Source: a virus
IMG/VR virus record: IMGVR_UViG_3300025127_000374
Location: 1 to 20,343 of that record
Length of the DNA: 20,343 nucleotides
Strand: one strand, 5' to 3'
Shown here: one piece after another, positions 15,207-20,343 of the stretch
Layout: every line of letters begins with the position of its first letter
How positions within the stretch are numbered: the first letter of the stretch is position 1
Translations under genes and position numbers: made by a program
Notes under the pieces: generated by a model
Databases searched by the model: none
What the model was told of the DNA's origin: nothing
The model's input: only the letters and a program-made list of their open reading frames with translations

Positions 15207-15856
15207 ATCTTTTGTACCCCCTCACCGTAGTTTGTTGTAGCAAATGACTTTTGTTCTTTACTAATCCAATCGGATTTAAAACTTTGCCATCCTCGTGCTT
15301 GGCACATGACCAATGCATCCTCCAGACTAATAGAAGTTTTCTTTACTTCATTCTTTATACCAATCAAAGCAGTTTCTGTTAATGGTGCTTTCTTGTTCTT
15401 TCTATGAACTAAGAAATCATCCCATGTTTTTTTGCTTACATTACGAGGACGTCTTAACGTCTTATTAATTGGTTTATGGTTATTGGTTATTGGTTTATGG
15501 TTATTGGTTGGCGTTAGTGTACTTGCGGTGGACTTACGGTTCACTAACGCTGCACTATAACCACCTCTAGATGATGCTGCTATTTTGTCTCTATATTTTT
15601 TAATTTCTTTATCACCTCTAGGATTAATCCATCCTTTACCTACATCATGTGTAAAAAATTCTTCTAATACAATTTTTACTTCTGGTACATGATCAGGCAT
15701 TCTTATTTTGCGAGCGACTATACTGGCATCCTCATGCAATGGCTTTTCGTGCAAGTAGTAGATGTCTAAGCATCTACGGTATGCAAGATCCTCCATAGGG
15801 TTAAGATGCCCTGTATGGCTCATATAGTCGCTGATGTGATGAGAATAATAATGCAT
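15203..15856 (-). CDS. DUF1376 (YdaU-like) replication-associated protein
   Basis: The product is 217 residues. Residues 1-90 match the DUF1376 pattern, MHYYSHHISDYMSHTGHL with LAYRRCLDIYYLHEKPL. A low-complexity linker (117-131) repeats TNNHKPI. The C-terminal part, WDDFLVHRKNKKAPLTETALIG... with ARGWQSFKSDW, resembles the ends of lambda O-like phage replication proteins. Many phages place such proteins just before DnaC-type loaders, as here. It likely recognises the phage origin or helps load the helicase. The linker-coding repeats could be origin iterons (see repeat entry). Confidence 0.82.
   Translation of the reverse strand: MHYYSHHISDYMSHTGHLNPMEDLAYRRCLDIYYLHEKPLHEDASIVARKIRMPDHVPEVKIVLEEFFTHDVGKGWINPRGDKEIKKYRDKIAASSRGGYSAALVNRKSTASTLTPTNNHKPITNNHKPINKTLRRPRNVSKKTWDDFLVHRKNKKAPLTETALIGIKNEVKKTSISLEDALVMCQARGWQSFKSDWISKEQKSFATTNYGEGVQKI
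15471..15512 (-). repeat. Two tandem 21-base repeats inside the DUF1376 gene (possible origin iterons)
   Basis: Copies at 15471-15491 and 15492-15512 share their first 18 bases (+ strand GGTTTATGGTTATTGGTT) and differ in the last three. They encode the TNNHKPI linker. A tandem 8-base ACGTCTTA pair and an AT-rich TTATTAATT stretch flank them on the left (15449-15470). Lambda places origin iterons inside gene O, which makes this a candidate origin. Confidence 0.55.
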
Positions 15857-15858
15857 TG

Positions 15859-16656
15859 CTACTCTTTGCGATAATTGTTTATAACGTTATCCGCTGCCTG
15901 ATCTACTTCTTCTTTTGCCATACCCATAGCTTCTTTTAATCTAGACAATGGCTGTTCTTGTTTATCAGGTGTAGGAGTTACATTTACTGCCTGTTTAAAT
16001 TCAGTATCATCATCTATTCTGACAACAGAACTAATTGCATCGTTCTTTGGTAATCGTTTTGCAATGCGATGGATAACAGTTTTCTTAGCCATCTGGTCAA
16101 ACCATTTAACCCAAGGACTATGAGGAGATGAACTAGCTTTGGATACCTGACGGCATTTATCTATTTCTGCCATGTTCATTACCTCGTAGTACTCACCTTC
16201 ATTAGTAGTAACAGCAACTGCATAAACACATATAGGTTTGCCACGGTCACCAGTTATTAAAGGTTTGTGTGTAATCTTTGGTGCAGTACCTAATTCGTAA
16301 TCAAACAAATCATTTTCGTATACAACTTCAGCACAAATAGTTTTAATTAAACCACTATTATGTAATACCTTGATAATGCCTTCGACCATTGGTATGTATT
16401 GAACTGAATTGCCATACTGAACTGCTGCTGCTTCTTTGCCATCCAAGTACAAACCGTCTTGTGCTGCCCTCATAAAAGTTTGCATCAAACTGTTTTTGTC
16501 TGCTTGTACTAATTTAGGATTTTTATTTAGCGTCAACTTTGCAACGCTAATAAATTTCCATTCGTCCATTGTTGATGGCAATGCTTCTTTAAATTTGTCT
16601 GCCATTTTTTCAAGTGTTCCCTGCATGGCTACAAGTGGTGTGATTGATGAGGTCAT
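15859..16656 (-). CDS. recT: RecT-family single-strand annealing protein
   Basis: The product is 265 residues. The core follows the RecT pattern: NSLMQTFMRAAQDGLYLDG (56-73), IPMVEGIIKVLHNSGLIKTI..VVYENDLFDYELGTAPKITHKP (88-132), and SPWVKWFDQMAKKTVIHRIAKRLP (180-203). The protein would anneal complementary single strands left by the adjacent exonuclease. The C-terminus is acidic and variable (DKQEQPLSRLKEAMG). AAGGAG lies about 8 bases before the ATG at 16656. The next gene upstream ends 3 bases earlier, so the pair is one unit. Confidence 0.92.
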   Translation of the reverse strand: MTSSITPLVAMQGTLEKMADKFKEALPSTMDEWKFISVAKLTLNKNPKLVQADKNSLMQTFMRAAQDGLYLDGKEAAAVQYGNSVQYIPMVEGIIKVLHNSGLIKTICAEVVYENDLFDYELGTAPKITHKPLITGDRGKPICVYAVAVTTNEGEYYEVMNMAEIDKCRQVSKASSSPHSPWVKWFDQMAKKTVIHRIAKRLPKNDAISSVVRIDDDTEFKQAVNVTPTPDKQEQPLSRLKEAMGMAKEEVDQAADNVINNYRKE

Positions 16657-16659
16657 TAG

Positions 16660-17625
16660 TTAAACTCCTTTTGGTTGATTAAATCTGAATTGGCGAAAAG
16701 CTTTGCGTGGGTTGATGTAAGTACCAACCATGTCTTGAGTAATGTATTTACCCTGACTAGCTTTACTCATGCCACAATTTATTGTTCCGTATTTAGAAAC
16801 AATCTTAGATGCACCTCCGCTTTTTTCTAAAATTTGTGCTTTTATTGCTTTTTTCTGTTGTTCTAACGAGACACATTCTCTGTTAATTGAATTGTAATCA
16901 TCAATTAAAATGTCTGTATCTTCATCAGCATTCATAATTAAACTTGCGTCTGCATCGTTATATAAATTTTTCATCATGTATTCTGAATCTCTAAGATAGT
17001 CAATGTTAGGTGCTGTACCTAACTTAACTCTTTCCCAAAACTCTTTTACTTTTGTTTCAAGCATCTCACCAACTTCTTTGTTTCTTGCCCTAACAATTGT
17101 TTTTGGTGTGTTGCCACCAACTAGTGCAGCAATACATCCCCAACTAACATTGGCAACATGAAGTTGATGTTGTAGTTGCATCTCAATGTGAGGTGGTGCT
17201 TCAATATGGCCATTGCCATCATCAATCCACTTCGTGCGATAAACCATTGAATCAACATTTTTAACCTCCATAATTCCAAGTGATCCTTCGCCAACAATTT
17301 TGTAGTCAAAGGATGATCCCATGCGTGTGTTGCTATTGCTGAGATAAACATCAAATGGTTCTACATCCCATCCCTGAGACTCTGCACAACCTTGAGCTAT
17401 AGAGTCTTCAAGTCTGCGACCCCATGCCATACGTTCATTGTCTTCGATGTTAATTACAACCTTATCTTTTTTCTGGTTGTACAACTCAAACTCTGTTTGG
17501 TATGGGTTGACGTTAAACAATGCTGATACTTCTGTAGAAGTTACATCAAGCAATCTGTTTTCTAACCAATCTTGTTTGTTGGTTATTGGAATTTCTTTTA
17601 CGGCTGAATCGTATTCGTGAATCAT
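16660..17625 (-). CDS. YqaJ-family (lambda-exonuclease-like) nuclease
   Basis: The product is 321 residues. It has the start pattern WLENRLLDVTSTEVSALFNVNPY (20-42), then WGRRLED (E73), GSSFDYK (D107), IMEVKN (E120, K122) and MQLQHQLHV (Q154 region), the usual metal-binding order of the PD-(D/E)XK YqaJ group. It would degrade 5' strands of duplex DNA to make substrate for RecT. AAGGAG lies about 12 bases before the ATG, and its start overlaps the stop of the previous gene by one base. The C-terminal part (230-321) contains a helical region and SKYGTINCGMSK of unclear role. Confidence 0.9.
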   Translation of the reverse strand: MIHEYDSAVKEIPITNKQDWLENRLLDVTSTEVSALFNVNPYQTEFELYNQKKDKVVINIEDNERMAWGRRLEDSIAQGCAESQGWDVEPFDVYLSNSNTRMGSSFDYKIVGEGSLGIMEVKNVDSMVYRTKWIDDGNGHIEAPPHIEMQLQHQLHVANVSWGCIAALVGGNTPKTIVRARNKEVGEMLETKVKEFWERVKLGTAPNIDYLRDSEYMMKNLYNDADASLIMNADEDTDILIDDYNSINRECVSLEQQKKAIKAQILEKSGGASKIVSKYGTINCGMSKASQGKYITQDMVGTYINPRKAFRQFRFNQPKGV

Positions 17626-17858
17626 TAGAATAATTCTCCTTGTTTTTGAATTTTTGGTAAAGAATAAACAGCAATTTTTTTGCCGTTCTTCTGTCTTTTC
17701 ATTTCTGTTTGTATGTCATGCCCTGCTTCCTTTAAATCATTTATTCTGGCAGCAAGTCTGAAACAAGCAAACAGTTCTAACGCTTCGATGGCAGTTAGTG
17801 GGCCGTAGTTCTGTAAGTGATACAGAACCTTGGCACTTTGTGATGTTGTTTGTTTCAT
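17625..17858 (-). CDS. Small winged-helix (HTH) protein
   Basis: The product is 77 residues. TAIEALELFACFRLAARINDLKEAGHDIQTE (22-52) matches the short winged-HTH family common in phages (of the HTH_39 type, from memory), followed by a wing-like KKIAVYSL. It is likely a transcription or replication accessory factor. The ATG overlaps the previous stop (ATGA at 17855-17858), and its TAA overlaps the exonuclease ATG by one base, so it is expressed with the recombination genes. Confidence 0.8.
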   Translation of the reverse strand: MKQTTSQSAKVLYHLQNYGPLTAIEALELFACFRLAARINDLKEAGHDIQTEMKRQKNGKKIAVYSLPKIQKQGELF

Positions 17859-18160
17859 AGGTCAGGAGTTTCTTGAAACTTAACGTACTCTTGGTCTGGA
17901 ACAATTTGCATTTTCCATTTACCAGTACAAACAGTATTGCCACCTGAGTTCCATGTAGGATCTTCTTTCTCATATTCATAATCAGAAAGTTGATACTGCT
18001 TTTCTTCTTCAATGCAACCTGATTCAAAATGTTTACGGCTGCCATCAGTAAAGCAACATGAAGGCCAAACAATTTTGGTAATTTCCATTTGTATTTCTTT
18101 TAGCCTGTCATCAAGTGAGTACTCGCTGTTGGCATAAAGTTGGATAGTAATTTTCCTCAT
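17855..18160 (-). CDS. Small protein (101 aa), unknown function
   Basis: The product starts MRKITIQLYANSEYSLDDRLKEIQMEITKI and continues with cysteine/aromatic-rich residues (VWPSCCFTDG) and DYEYEKEDPTWNSGG. It looks like a small alpha/beta protein, but I recognise no family. The gene is two bases downstream of the 61-aa gene and overlaps the HTH gene by four bases. It belongs to the early operon between the hydrolase-like gene and the recombinase genes. Confidence 0.6.
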   Translation of the reverse strand: MRKITIQLYANSEYSLDDRLKEIQMEITKIVWPSCCFTDGSRKHFESGCIEEEKQYQLSDYEYEKEDPTWNSGGNTVCTGKWKMQIVPDQEYVKFQETPDL

Positions 18161-18162
18161 GA

Positions 18163-18348
18163 TTAAACCTCCATGATGTGTTGGATCTCAGGTTCACCAA
18201 CGTTTGTGGTTACTTTCTCCCAAGGTGTTTTGTTCATAGCAGAGTTATTTCTCTGAACTATTTGTGCTGCTTCGAGAACGCTGTCTGCTTCAACAACAAA
18301 AGTGTGATGAATAATCTTTCGTTCTACGATTTCGTATTTTTTAGTCAT
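18163..18348 (-). CDS. Small protein (61 aa), unknown function
   Basis: The sequence is MTKKYEIVERKIIHHTFVVEADSVLEAAQIV followed by a polar tail ending QHIMEV. A beta-strand then a helix (EADSVLEAAQIVQ) suggests a small alpha/beta domain, as in many phage accessory proteins with an EADSxxEAxxI signature. The ATG overlaps the stop of the 41-aa gene in an ATGA, and AGGA lies 11 bases upstream. No known family can be assigned. Confidence 0.6.
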   Translation of the reverse strand: MTKKYEIVERKIIHHTFVVEADSVLEAAQIVQRNNSAMNKTPWEKVTTNVGEPEIQHIMEV

Positions 18349-18470
18349 TGGTCTAAATCCTGTAATTCACACTCCAAACGTAATTCTTCATCCCAATCTT
18401 CTGGAGTGTGGTCAAGATAGGGAAGGCTGGCCAAGTAGGCCAACCTTTGTAGTTTTTGCGTATCTGTCAT
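18345..18470 (-). CDS. Small acidic protein (41 aa) in the early operon
   Basis: A 41-residue frame, MTDTQKLQRLAYLASLPYLDHTPEDWDEELRLECELQDLDQ in short pieces, is acidic in its second half. Both ends overlap neighbours as ATGA (18467-18470 with the hydrolase-like gene, 18345-18348 with the 61-aa gene). This is strong evidence for translation by coupling, as no Shine-Dalgarno is seen. It is too short for family assignment. Acidic small phage proteins sometimes act as DNA mimics, but nothing here proves that. Confidence 0.6.
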   Translation of the reverse strand: MTDTQKLQRLAYLASLPYLDHTPEDWDEELRLECELQDLDQ

Positions 18471-18988
18471 TGGTATCTGTTGCTAACAAAGTTATCCCAA
18501 ACATCGTCATGACACCATAAACCATGCACCTGTTTTAATTTTTTAGTCTTACCCCTGCTATCCCAACTGTCGTAGATAGCACCATCTTTTACAGCTACAA
18601 AATGCTGGCATTGCTCAACAATGCAAACACTTGGTAATTGATCGACATGAAATTTAGCACTAAAAAGACCATGTCGACTCCAACGTCTGAGGTCTGTGTT
18701 GTAACTTCGGCCTATTGTATGAATGATAGAAGTCATGTCACCTGCGGTCATACCACCGTAGGAAGTTTTGTATCTAGTCCTGTAGCCCCAACATGGTTCA
18801 GAGTATTCATAATCATTCTCTTGAATCCATTGGTCGGCATAATATTTTACTCGTGAGTAATCTGTGCCTGTAGCTAGAGTAATAGCTCTAACTCCGCAAT
18901 CACCATGGTCTTCCTTTTTAGGATGTGGATTGCGTTTGAAAAAGTGTAGTCCTGTTGGATGTGAACTTTTTGGTAATTGAATTGTCAT
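18467..18988 (-). CDS. Papain-like cysteine hydrolase-type protein
   Basis: I chose the ATG at 18988 (173 residues); a longer frame to 19066 has only a TTG start and would cross the promoter. The pattern HGDCGVRAITLATG (C31), CQHFVAV (H129) and GAIYDSW (D140) is the Cys-His-Asp order of the papain-like fold, seen in many phage proteins with a DCxVRA motif. Substrate unknown: peptidase, transglutaminase and deamidase activities are all possible. It is the first gene after the operator-bearing promoter and is therefore the first product of the early operon. No Shine-Dalgarno is visible before the ATG. Confidence 0.65.
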   Translation of the reverse strand: MTIQLPKSSHPTGLHFFKRNPHPKKEDHGDCGVRAITLATGTDYSRVKYYADQWIQENDYEYSEPCWGYRTRYKTSYGGMTAGDMTSIIHTIGRSYNTDLRRWSRHGLFSAKFHVDQLPSVCIVEQCQHFVAVKDGAIYDSWDSRGKTKKLKQVHGLWCHDDVWDNFVSNRYQ

Positions 18989-19023
18989 TCGTTTTGTAAA
19001 TAAAAATTTGTAAGTGACGAATT

Positions 19024-19040
19024 GAAGGCATAACACCTTC
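19024..19040. repeat. Small hairpin in the leader of the early operon
   Basis: GAAGG at 19024-19028 pairs with CCTTC at 19036-19040 across a 7-base loop. It lies between the promoter's expected start point near 19041 and the ATG at 18988, so it would form at the very 5' end of the message. A role in stability or translation control is possible. Confidence 0.35.
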
Positions 19041-19047
19041 GTAATTA

Positions 19048-19076
19048 AGTATTGCACATAATGCAACCCCTGTCAA
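19048..19076 (-). promoter_or_regulatory. Sigma70-like promoter of the early operon
   Basis: On the - strand, TTGACA (19071-19076, full consensus -35) is followed after 17 bases by AATACT (19048-19053, four of six matches to TATAAT). It fires toward the hydrolase-like gene and the recombination/replication operon, with transcription expected to start near 19041. The spacer contains the dyad operator. Confidence 0.7.
19052..19066. promoter_or_regulatory. Operator 1 (perfect dyad TTGCA-N5-TGCAA)
   Basis: TTGCACATAATGCAA reads as TTGCATTATGTGCAA on the - strand. It is a perfect 5-bp inverted repeat with a 5-base centre, lying between the -35 and -10 elements and touching the -10. A near-identical dyad at 19471-19485 occupies the same place in the HTH gene's promoter. 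Binding by that HTH protein is inferred. Confidence 0.65.
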
Positions 19077-19084
19077 GTAACTGG

Positions 19085-19246
19085 TTAATCGAAGGCATCT
19101 CTTTTTTTTAAAACTTCTACCTGCGAACCGCATCTAAAGCAAGATAAATTTGTTAATACTGAAAACTCTGGGTATTGGGGCATTGACTCATCAATGTCTA
19201 TGTCTCCACTAGGTATTAGGTCAGTATCGCACCAATAGCAGTTCAT
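19085..19246 (-). CDS. Small zinc-ribbon-like protein (53 aa)
   Basis: The frame starts MNCYWCDTDLIPSGD and ends with LSCFRCGSQVEVLKKRDAFD. Two CxxC pairs (C3/C6 and C36/C39) are the pattern of a zinc ribbon. The ATG overlaps the stop of the HTH gene in an ATGA (19243-19246), and GGAAGAG lies a few bases upstream, so the two genes are translated together. It could be a partner of the HTH protein or a transcription-factor-like accessory, but the function is unknown. Confidence 0.6.
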   Translation of the reverse strand: MNCYWCDTDLIPSGDIDIDESMPQYPEFSVLTNLSCFRCGSQVEVLKKRDAFD

Positions 19247-19461
19247 TCTCTTCCAAAGATAAGTTCATGGGCTGATAGTTCTATACCTCTATCCCATGCA
19301 GTCTCAAGCAGCTTACGTTGGATAGATGTTGGTATAGTTCCATCTCCTTTCTGCCATTTAGATACTGATGCTGGATCTCTGTGGATGGCTCGTGCTAAAG
19401 CACGCACACCACCGAACTCGGCAATGGCTAATTGTACTGGTGTTTTAATAGTTGATTCCAT
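19243..19461 (-). CDS. Cro/CI-like helix-turn-helix regulator
   Basis: I chose the ATG at 19461 (72 residues); the longer frame to 19488 would run through the operator and -10 element. GGVRALARAIHRDPASVSKWQK (17-38) is a helix-turn-helix of the Cro/YdaS type, followed by a short helical end with PTSIQRKLLETAWDRGI. It lacks the C-terminal domain of LexA/CI-type repressors, so it should be a small dimeric regulator. The expected transcription start falls at or next to the ATG, so the message may be leaderless. It probably binds the paired dyads, controlling itself and the early operon. Confidence 0.78.
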   Translation of the reverse strand: MESTIKTPVQLAIAEFGGVRALARAIHRDPASVSKWQKGDGTIPTSIQRKLLETAWDRGIELSAHELIFGRE

Positions 19462-19466
19462 GTCTA

Positions 19467-19496
19467 TATATTGCCATAAATGCAACATTAATTCAA
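19467..19496 (-). promoter_or_regulatory. Putative promoter of the HTH gene
   Basis: On the - strand, TTGAAT (19491-19496) precedes AATATA (19467-19472) with an 18-base spacer. TATATA at 19465-19470 is an alternative -10 with a longer spacer. The operator dyad lies inside. Weak boxes suggest a modest or regulated promoter. The layout copies that of the early-operon promoter. Confidence 0.5.
19471..19485. promoter_or_regulatory. Operator 2 (dyad TTGCAT-N5-GCAA)
   Basis: The - strand reads TTGCATTTATGGCAA. It shares the outer six and four bases with operator 1 and the same 15-base length, differing only in the centre. It ends 10 bases before the HTH ATG, overlapping the -10 region, which suits autorepression. 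Confidence 0.62.
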
Positions 19497-19506
19497 GTAA
19501 TTGGGC

Positions 19507-19534
19507 AAAAAAAAAGAGGGTTGTTACGCCCTCT
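19507..19534 (-). terminator. Rho-independent terminator after the early small-gene unit
   Basis: On the - strand, AGAGGG (19529-19534) pairs with CCCTCT (19515-19520) over an 8-base loop, and a run of T follows (19507-19514). The stem overlaps the stop codon at 19533-19535. This would end transcription before the HTH gene, which then needs its own promoter. Confidence 0.85.
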
Positions 19535-19733
19535 AAAAATTGCTGTCTTCTAGCTCAGTAACTAAACCATCAAAGTCTTCTGATGGTGGGAGAACTGTTA
19601 GCAGTGCATTGACTTTCTCTTCACCGTACTGTTCTCGTAAGCTTTCCAAGTATTCGTATCTATTCTTGTAGCCGTTTTCTTGGTAACGAGAATTGTTGTA
19701 CTCAGAAATTATTTGTAAATAGAATGTGTCCAT
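19533..19733 (-). CDS. Small acidic protein (66 aa), unknown function
   Basis: I chose the ATG at 19733, which overlaps the previous stop (TAATG) and has GGAG 7 bases upstream; the frame could be read from 19766 but without that support. The product, MDTFYLQIISEYNNSRYQENGY..., is helical and acidic at the end (SEDFDGLVTELEDSNF). I recognise no family. It is the last gene before a strong terminator and belongs to the early unit at the right edge. Confidence 0.6.
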   Translation of the reverse strand: MDTFYLQIISEYNNSRYQENGYKNRYEYLESLREQYGEEKVNALLTVLPPSEDFDGLVTELEDSNF

Positions 19734-19936
19734 TATTGCTCTCCAGATTTCATTTCCCATCTCCATGGGTAAGTGTCAGATGTTCTTGTCTGGTCTGCGT
19801 CAGGATGGCGACAAAATAAATCTTCCCATTTACCAACTTCTTGTAACCAGTAATTGCTACCTTTGTCTTTTTGAATTTGTTTACCATGATCTTCTAGGTA
19901 GTTAAGTCTGGTAATAATTTCTTGAATAGTTTTCAT
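19733..19936 (-). CDS. Small protein (67 aa), unknown function
   Basis: The product starts MKTIQEIITRLNYLEDHGKQIQKDKGSNYW and contains an aromatic/charged second half (KWEDLFCRHPDADQTRTSD). AGGAG lies 9 bases before the ATG, a good site. It is predicted to be mostly helical. No family is recognised. It starts just after a terminator hairpin, so it is expressed by read-through or from a nearby promoter that I could not locate. Confidence 0.62.
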   Translation of the reverse strand: MKTIQEIITRLNYLEDHGKQIQKDKGSNYWLQEVGKWEDLFCRHPDADQTRTSDTYPWRWEMKSGEQ

Positions 19937-19956
19937 TTTTAAAATCTCCTGTAAAT

Positions 19957-19996
19957 AAAAAAAAAGGATGTAGGAGTAATTAAACTCCGTACATCT
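19957..19996 (-). terminator. Rho-independent terminator after the right-edge gene
   Basis: A 12-bp stem with one bulge (19966-19977 with 19984-19996, loop AATTAA) includes the stop codon of the right-edge gene. It is followed on the - strand by a run of nine T (19957-19965). A gene follows at 19936, so this could be a partial stop or an attenuator. Confidence 0.75.
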
Positions 19997-20343
19997 CCTT
20001 TAGTTTGTTGCGTGTGTCTACACCTTTGTCGAACAGTGCCTTGAGTCCTGTCTCGTCATTTTGCCAATGTCTGAGGTCATTTCTCAAAGTATTGTGTGTC
20101 TCGATGTCTTTAGAGATAGATTTAATTTTCCATTCCCTATCAAATTCGTAACCCATATGGTCTGCCGTAGCTTGAATGAGAGCTAAACCTTCTGGGCTAA
20201 TGATTTCAGCTAGTTTTTTAATTTCTTTGTCAATCCATTTCTCCATCTGAACTGGTAGCTTTTGGAATTTCTCCCACTTGGCCATTTGCTTTTCATTCTG
20301 GATAGCAAGTTTCTCGTCACGCTTGGCCTGTTTTTCAGCATCT
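19980..20343 (-). CDS. Charged helical phage protein, 5' end outside the window
   Basis: The frame stays open from the internal ATG at 20285 up to the window edge, reading DAEKQAKRDEKLAIQNEKQ before it. No Shine-Dalgarno precedes 20285, so the true start is most likely outside. The visible part is highly charged and helical (KWIDKEIKKLAEIISPEGLALIQ, HNTLRNDLRHWQNDETGLKALFDKG). I recognise no family. It ends with a terminator that overlaps its stop codon. Confidence 0.6.
   Translation of the reverse strand, partial: DAEKQAKRDEKLAIQNEKQMAKWEKFQKLPVQMEKWIDKEIKKLAEIISPEGLALIQATADHMGYEFDREWKIKSISKDIETHNTLRNDLRHWQNDETGLKALFDKGVDTRNKLKEMYGV

Noticed and set aside
17737-18072. 111-codon - strand frame
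   Set aside because: It overlaps two better-supported genes in another frame, has no ribosome site or coupling, and shows no recognisable domain.
18611-18626. Third operator-like dyad TTGC-N8-GCAA
   Set aside because: The spacing differs by one base, it lies inside coding sequence with no promoter boxes, and chance is a sufficient explanation.
18989-19066. N-terminal extension of the papain-like gene to a TTG start
   Set aside because: It would place coding sequence across the operator and -10 box, and the extension has no family resemblance; the ATG at 18988 leads straight into the conserved part.

Overview
This window looks like part of the genome of an AT-rich marine tailed bacteriophage. 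It has fibre and virion genes on the + strand, an early recombination and replication operon on the - strand, and no host-type housekeeping genes, rRNA or tRNA. The exported proteins at 11437-12298 and the virion-type protein at 11001-11486 resemble, from memory, proteins of phages of marine picocyanobacteria. A Prochlorococcus or Synechococcus phage is therefore my best guess, with a SAR11 phage second. No search was possible. No integrase, DNA polymerase, terminase or RNA polymerase lies in the window.

Layout. (1) 1-11486, + strand, structural: the 3' part of a large internal-virion or polyvalent protein; a giant 2081-aa T7-type tail fibre; a LamG-fold adhesin; a small coiled-coil protein; a small conserved-looking protein; a second fibre ending in an S74-type self-cleaving chaperone; and a membrane-anchored proline-rich protein. 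(2) 11437-12561, - strand: a two-helix holin candidate and two exported proteins, with overlapping genes. (3) 12562-13189, + strand: an intergenic region rich in inverted repeats, then 54-aa and 91-aa genes and an 18-aa AT-hook-like microprotein, ending at a hairpin shared with the converging - operon. (4) 13280-18988, - strand: a long, tightly packed early operon. Read 5' to 3' it encodes a papain-like cysteine hydrolase, four small proteins (one a winged HTH), a YqaJ exonuclease, RecT, a DUF1376 replication protein containing iteron-like repeats, a 77-aa protein, a DnaC-like helicase loader, two small proteins, RusA and an SSB-like protein. (5) 19085-19461: a Cro/CI-like HTH gene coupled to a small zinc-ribbon gene. 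(6) 19533-20343: three small early genes with two strong - strand terminators.

How they fit together. The exonuclease and RecT would give annealing recombination, RusA would resolve junctions, and the SSB-like protein would coat single strands. The DUF1376 protein and the loader would recruit the host helicase to an origin that may lie inside the DUF1376 gene itself. The most striking regulatory signal is a pair of near-identical dyads (TTGCAT-N5-GCAA on the - strand). One lies between the -35 and -10 of the HTH gene's promoter and the other in the same position in the promoter of the recombination/replication operon. This suggests an autoregulated switch.

Several genes under 60 codons (28, 41, 53 and 54 aa) are supported by stop/start overlaps (ATGA or TGATG), and the 18-aa gene by a strong ribosome binding site. 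The late + strand genes lack Shine-Dalgarno sequences, while many early - strand genes have them. No stretch longer than about 110 bases lacks a gene; the longest is 12562-12672.
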